Assembly (NCBI GenBank): GCA_902774295.1
Contig: CACYHP010000003.1
Coordinates: 81,005-145,004 of the forward strand
Direction of reading: 5' to 3'
Length of the DNA stretch: 64,000 nt
Source: an uncultured Bacteroidia bacterium
Lineage (GTDB): Bacteria; Bacteroidota; Bacteroidia; Bacteroidales; F082
Both the position numbers and the translations under genes were made by a program. Shown in pieces: positions 60,756 to 64,000 of the stretch; within the stretch, counting starts at the first letter, position 1; each line of letters starts with the position of its first letter. The notes under the pieces were generated by a model. That model saw only the letters and a program-made list of their open reading frames with translations, did not search any database and was not told the DNA's origin.

Positions 60756-61777
60756 TATTGATTTAATAAGGATTTATATTGTGGCAGGACATCTAAAAAC
60801 TTCTCAATTGCCTGTTCAATACCACATTCTAACGTGCCTCCGGCTGCATTAGTATGACCGCCGCCATTGAAATGTGCTTTAGCCAGTTCATGCACTGAAA
60901 AATCGCCTTTAGATCTAAACGAGAATCTTATAACTCCTTGACGCTCAGTGATTAACACAGCCATTTTAATATTCTCAATCATTAGTGGGAAATTCACCAC
61001 ACCTTCCGTATCACCCACTTGATAATTATATGTTTCCAAATCTGACTTGGTCAGGTAGATGTATGCCGTATGATATTCATTAAGCGTTGTCATTCTATTG
61101 CTTATGCAATATCCGAGAAGACGCAGCCTATTTTCAGAAAATGTGTTATATATCTTACTGTGTATCAATTGATAATCAACAGTAGGCGAGATCATTTTCC
61201 CACAAATTTCAAATGTTTCAGGATGATAAATTGAATGTGCAAACGATCCTGTATCTGTCATGATACCAACCAAAAGACATGTGGCAATTTTATCGTCCAA
61301 ATATTTCTCAAATCCATGATACTGAATGAGTTCTGCGACCAATTCAGATGTGCTTGAGGTTTCAGCCTCCGACAAATACATCGCGAATTGTGAATAATCA
61401 GTATCACGATGATGGTCAATAAGCAATCTTGGAGTCTTTTTGCAATGACATAAATCATTGTGTACCAATCCAGTACGTGATGGATGATTAAAGTCAAGAT
61501 AACAAATCAAGTCAGCGTTATTGAGATATTCCAGACCTTTTTCAGGGTTTTTATCATAAGTCAGTATATTCTCGACGCCTGGCATCCAAGCCAAAAAAGA
61601 AGGGAAGTCGTTAGGAATGATCACTTTTGCATCAATTCCGAACTTCAAAAGAAAATAATAAAATGCCAATGACGATCCAATTGCATCGCCATCCGGATTA
61701 ACGTGCGAAACAATCACCACACGTTTATATTGTGATATAAAATTTCGGAAGTTATTGAAAAACAATTGTTTAGACAT
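60755..61777 (-). CDS. DHH-family phosphoesterase (NrnA-like oligoribonuclease/pAp phosphatase)
   Basis: A protein of about 340 residues with the DHH/DHHA1 layout: VSHVNPDGDAIGSSLAF near the start, CYLDFNHPSRTG, the DHH signature LLIDHHRDTDYS, and the C-terminal GGGHTNAAGG substrate-binding motif. It should degrade nano-RNA and dephosphorylate 3'-phosphoadenosine 5'-phosphate or c-di-nucleotide products. An in-frame codon at 61813 precedes the promoter motif, so the ATG at 61777 (MSKQLFFNNF) is preferred. First gene of the FKBP operon. Confidence 0.92.
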   Translation of the reverse strand: MSKQLFFNNFRNFISQYKRVVIVSHVNPDGDAIGSSLAFYYFLLKFGIDAKVIIPNDFPSFLAWMPGVENILTYDKNPEKGLEYLNNADLICYLDFNHPSRTGLVHNDLCHCKKTPRLLIDHHRDTDYSQFAMYLSEAETSSTSELVAELIQYHGFEKYLDDKIATCLLVGIMTDTGSFAHSIYHPETFEICGKMISPTVDYQLIHSKIYNTFSENRLRLLGYCISNRMTTLNEYHTAYIYLTKSDLETYNYQVGDTEGVVNFPLMIENIKMAVLITERQGVIRFSFRSKGDFSVHELAKAHFNGGGHTNAAGGTLECGIEQAIEKFLDVLPQYKSLLNQ

Positions 61778-61802
61778 TGCTATATCATATTTATTTAGAG
61801 AA

Positions 61803-61810
61803 CAAAGATA
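61803..61810 (-). promoter_or_regulatory. Promoter -7 element for the nrnA-FKBP operon
   Basis: Minus-strand TATCTTTG, exact TAnnTTTG; predicted leader about 20 nt, which decides the start of the DHH gene. Confidence 0.6.
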
Positions 61811-61873
61811 CAAATTTTTGTTTATATATCAATATCCAAACACATTTTTAATTTTATTTTTATTAATGAATTC

Positions 61874-62323
61874 CTAATTATTATAACGAGGCGTCAAAAT
61901 TTCAAATGTGTTATCTGAATAAACAACAAGCACTTTCTTAATATCAGAGGATTCTATTCTTTTAGGTTGATTATCAACGACTTTTTGTTCTATTTCTTCA
62001 GTTTCCTGATAATTTTCATCAATATCATCGAATTCGATAACCCTCTCATCCTCGTTTTCTTCAAATTTTAACTCTTGATTTTCAGAATTAACAGGATTTG
62101 GCTCATTTATTGTGATAGGTTTTTTACCCATAATGATCCAATCGAAGCTGTATTCAGGAAAAACTTCTTTAATTTTTATCAAAAAATCAAGACTCGGTTT
62201 GTTTCTTCCATTCAATAAATGTGACACATTTGAAGGTTGAATTTCCATCAATTCAGCGAACTGAGAAGCAGTCAAATTTTTCGCTCTGAGAATATGAGCC
62301 AGTCTGTCTTTGATATCTTCCAT
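61874..62323 (-). CDS. XRE-family helix-turn-helix regulator with acidic tail
   Basis: A 149-residue protein. Residues about 4-65 are an HTH_XRE domain: DRLAHILRAKNLTASQFAELMEIQPSNVSHLLNGRNKPSLDFLIKIKEVFP. After GKKPI the remaining ~75 residues are very acidic (ENQELKFEENEDERVIEFDDIDENYQETEE), an uncommon extension that could bind a partner or mimic DNA. It probably regulates transcription. A strong canonical Shine-Dalgarno lies 9 nt upstream of the ATG, unusual for this group. It has its own promoter and faces a long AT-rich gap. Confidence 0.88.
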   Translation of the reverse strand: MEDIKDRLAHILRAKNLTASQFAELMEIQPSNVSHLLNGRNKPSLDFLIKIKEVFPEYSFDWIIMGKKPITINEPNPVNSENQELKFEENEDERVIEFDDIDENYQETEEIEQKVVDNQPKRIESSDIKKVLVVYSDNTFEILTPRYNN

Positions 62324-62331
62324 GGTATGTC

Positions 62332-62337
62332 CCTCCT
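62332..62337 (-). promoter_or_regulatory. Strong Shine-Dalgarno of the HTH gene
   Basis: Minus-strand AGGAGG within CAGGAGGGACATACC before the ATG. Most genes in the window have no such site. Confidence 0.7.
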
Positions 62338-62369
62338 GAAAATTTTGTTTTTAATATTGATTGAGATTA

Positions 62370-62377
62370 CAAAAGTA
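62370..62377 (-). promoter_or_regulatory. Promoter -7 element for the HTH regulator
   Basis: Minus-strand TACTTTTG, exact TAnnTTTG; predicted leader about 40 nt. Confidence 0.5.
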
Positions 62378-62379
62378 AA

Positions 62380-62932
62380 AAGAAAAATGATACAAAAGTT
62401 AATTTTTTGAATTTTATTTTTGTAAATCATCAACAAAGTAAAATCACTTTCAACAATTTCATTTGATATTTTCTATTAAATTCCTTTATAACAATCATTT
62501 ACGTCTATATTTGACCCCAACATTAAATTCTGAAAAAATGTCACTATTTTTAAAGTGTTTATTTTATTTTTACCTCTCTTTTAATTGATTATCTTTGTAT
62601 TATGTGAATTTTTATTAACATTTGGATTTGTTTATTTTTGTAATTTTTAACATTTGTTTTTACAATTGTAACTTGATGTTTTACAAATCTTTATTATATT
62701 GAATATCAATCTATTATATAGTTTGTTTTATTTTTGTAAATTTTTGCTCATTTTGCTAAGGTTGTCGTTTTACGTTTGTGAATTTTTAATATAAGACACT
62801 TTTTTACGCCAAAAACAGATTCTTACACTCCGATTTTTTAATGCGCTTAAAACGCCTAAAAACGACTTTTTCGGCCTCCACCCTCTCCTATCAAAAATTG
62901 CAGATAAAATTTCAGCGAGAGAAATTTTTTAA
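62380..62932. other. AT-rich non-coding gap with serial plus-strand promoter motifs
   Basis: No gene or clear RNA is recognised. Four TAnnTTTG motifs read toward the AlbA_2 gene: TATATTTG at 62506, TATCTTTG at 62590, TATTTTTG at 62633 and TATTTTTG at 62729. The stretch is strongly T-rich on the plus strand up to about 62780, then becomes A/C-rich with GCC and CGCC runs near 62808-62860. In such AT-rich DNA some motif matches are expected by chance. Confidence 0.5.
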
Positions 62933-62940
62933 TATTTTTG
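62933..62940 (+). promoter_or_regulatory. Promoter -7 element for the AlbA_2 gene
   Basis: TATTTTTG, exact TAnnTTTG, 15 bp before the ATG at 62956; it rules out an earlier in-frame TTG at 62938 as the start. Confidence 0.6.
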
Positions 62941-62955
62941 CAAAAAATCAAGCGT

Positions 62956-63591
62956 ATGGCTGGGCATATTCAAAAGTTGATATCGGAGGGTGAACATCAA
63001 ATGTTGGATTTCAAATTTGAAGTTTCTGACAGCAAGAAGATCGCACGCTCATTGGTAGCCTTCGCCAACACCGACGGTGGACGTTTATTAATAGGTGTTA
63101 AGGACAACGGGGCAATTTCTGGAATAAGATCCGAAGAAGAGAAGCACATGATACAGACTGCGGCGCAGATGTACTGCCGCCCAGAGGTTGAATTTACCGC
63201 TAAAGAGTGGAATATTAACGGCAAAACCGTTCTCGAAGTGATAATTCCTAAAAGTAGGCATCATAAACACAAAGCTCCCGACCATAATAATATATATAAG
63301 GTGTATGTGCGCGTAAAAGACGAAAACATTGTCGCCAATAGTATATTAATTAAGGTATGGAAGCACGAAAAAGACAAAAACAACATACAAATCACCTTTA
63401 CGGACGAGGAAATGCTGCTTTTACGCTATTTAAACGAGCATAAAAAGATCAGTTTTGAAGAATTCATGGAAATTTCTCATCTAAACAAGAAAGCAGCAGA
63501 GCGAATTCTGGTCAATTTTATCCTCATCGGAATGGTCAAAATGGAGATGACCGACAAGAAGATTTTTTTCATTTCCGGCGATTTGGCGTAA
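62956..63591 (+). CDS. AlbA_2 (Schlafen-like) domain protein
   Basis: A 211-residue protein. Residues about 8-140 form an AlbA_2 domain, with HQMLDFKFEVSDSKKIARSLVAFANTDGGRLLIGVKDNGAISGI, the usual E/D-x-K...AFANTDGG...GV-D-G pattern. The C-terminal ~70 residues carry a winged-helix-like segment (LLLRYLNEHKKISFEEFMEISHLNKKAAERILVNFILIGMVKM). The pair suggests a DNA- or RNA-binding regulator. It lies between the AT-rich gap and the hairpin in front of the rRNA promoter, on the same strand as the rRNA. Confidence 0.85.
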   Translation: MAGHIQKLISEGEHQMLDFKFEVSDSKKIARSLVAFANTDGGRLLIGVKDNGAISGIRSEEEKHMIQTAAQMYCRPEVEFTAKEWNINGKTVLEVIIPKSRHHKHKAPDHNNIYKVYVRVKDENIVANSILIKVWKHEKDKNNIQITFTDEEMLLLRYLNEHKKISFEEFMEISHLNKKAAERILVNFILIGMVKMEMTDKKIFFISGDLA

Positions 63592-63594
63592 AAA

Positions 63595-63667
63595 TTTAAA
63601 GGATAAGGCGGGAAAGATGACCTTAAAAACGCAGTTTTGCAGTCCAAATTCCGCCTTATCCTTTAAA
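63595..63667 (+). terminator. Long hairpin between the AlbA_2 gene and the rRNA operon
   Basis: A perfect 17-bp stem (TTTAAAGGATAAGGCGG at 63595-63611 with its complement at 63651-63667) closes a 39-nt loop that has a small inner GCAGTTTTGC hairpin. It starts 3 bp after the AlbA_2 stop and should end that transcript before the rRNA promoter. No T-run follows. Confidence 0.6.
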
Positions 63668-63732
63668 AACAACACTCCAACTCATTGACATTCAATGCAC
63701 AAAAAATATTTTAAAAAATTTTCATTTTTTTC

Positions 63733-63762
63733 TTGACAGAAATAAAAATCGCCGTATCTTTG
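63733..63762 (+). promoter_or_regulatory. rRNA operon promoter
   Basis: TTGACA at 63733-63738, 16 bp, then TATCTTTG at 63755-63762. It combines a canonical -35-like hexamer with the Bacteroidota -7 motif and predicts a start near 63769, about 150 nt upstream of 16S. Confidence 0.75.
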
Positions 63763-63792
63763 CAGTCCCAATCAACAAAAAAGATTGTGGAA

Positions 63793-63801
63793 GTTCTTTG
63801 A
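63793..63801 (+). promoter_or_regulatory. boxA-like antitermination site in the rRNA leader
   Basis: GTTCTTTGA resembles the boxA sequence found before 16S genes in Bacteroidota, where it binds Nus factors. It is placed between the promoter and the 16S start. Confidence 0.45.
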
Positions 63802-63916
63802 AAGCAATGAGCCAATAAAAAGTAGTCTGAAAGGTAAGGAACCTAAAATTCCAAGAGACTAAGAAAACAGGTGAATCCGCCAGGTAGAACAGAATAATTT
63901 AAAAGTACAACAATAT

Positions 63917-64000
63917 ACAATGAAGAGTTTGATCCTGGCTCAGGATGAACGCTAGCGGCAGGCCTAATACATGCAAGTCGAACGGTAAATGCCCCTTCGG
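63917..64000 (+). rRNA. 16S ribosomal RNA, 5' end (partial)
   Basis: Contains the universal 16S start GAAGAGTTTGATCCTGGCTC followed by GGATGAACGCTAGCGGCAGG, typical of Bacteroidota. The 5' end is set by aligning to E. coli numbering by eye. The gene runs off the window, so most of it is absent. Confidence 0.95.

Noticed and set aside
62380..62932. Replication origin in the AT-rich gap
   Set aside because: No cluster of DnaA boxes was seen and no dnaA, dnaN, gidA or parAB is nearby.

Overview
The window reads as a chromosomal segment of a Bacteroidota bacterium, most likely of order Bacteroidales. Many genes are preceded by the Bacteroidota promoter motif TAnnTTTG (TATTTTTG, TATATTTG, TATCTTTG). 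Shine-Dalgarno sequences are mostly weak. The gene content also fits: DUF3078, FKBP-type lipoproteins, a GH3/beta-lactamase fusion, and a glycogen cluster built on a synthase-phosphorylase fusion. The last ~84 bases are the 5' end of a 16S rRNA gene. No tRNA, CRISPR array, insertion sequence or integrase was seen.

Layout. 1-122: two perfect palindromes. 123-11882: gcvP, a small lipoprotein gene, a murL-murD pair for a Xanthomonas-type route to the D-glutamate of peptidoglycan, then a three-gene minus-strand run (HEAT protein, TlpA-like thioredoxin, GH3/beta-lactamase fusion). 12018-14180: MATE transporter, a small unknown gene and a DEDDh-type exonuclease. 14195-22473: an AT-rich accessory region. 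It holds a RhuM/PLD gene between 22-bp direct repeats, a ~1592-residue GHKL-ATPase/SF1-helicase fusion, rmuC, and a structured non-coding element upstream of rmuC. 22474-33073: a YqiA-like esterase and the glycogen operon (debranching enzyme, GT4, an unrelated beta-barrel-like gene, GH57, GT3-GT35 fusion). 33114-36851: ECF sigma factor, a 56-residue gene, a GreA-Nudix fusion and a SulP transporter, all on the minus strand. 36923-53923: housekeeping genes (uvrA, phosphohexomutase, recA, nth, a LolD-like ATPase, TPR proteins, a cysteine desulfidase-like protein, relA). 54049-57998: a three-gene wzx-wzz-wzy polysaccharide cluster. 57973-61777: nrnA-like gene followed by three FKBP lipoproteins with one, two and three FKBP modules. 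61874-63591: an HTH regulator, a ~600-bp AT-rich gap with several promoter motifs, and an AlbA_2 protein. 63595-64000: hairpin, rRNA promoter, leader and 16S start.

How genes work together. The glycogen genes form one minus-strand unit with their own promoter and cover chain synthesis, phosphorolysis, debranching and alpha-glucan transfer. MurL and MurD overlap by 8 bp and probably act in sequence on UDP-MurNAc-L-Ala-Glu. rmuC and the giant ATPase-helicase lie in tandem and may be one nucleic-acid-handling cassette; this is the best candidate for an undescribed system here. A dispersed ~40-bp repeat family is read in frame as protein inside murL (two copies) and inside the GreA-Nudix gene (three copies), and lies next to the ends of other genes.

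All calls rest on reading motifs by eye. Residue positions for long proteins are approximate, and family names come from memory of motifs, not from a search.
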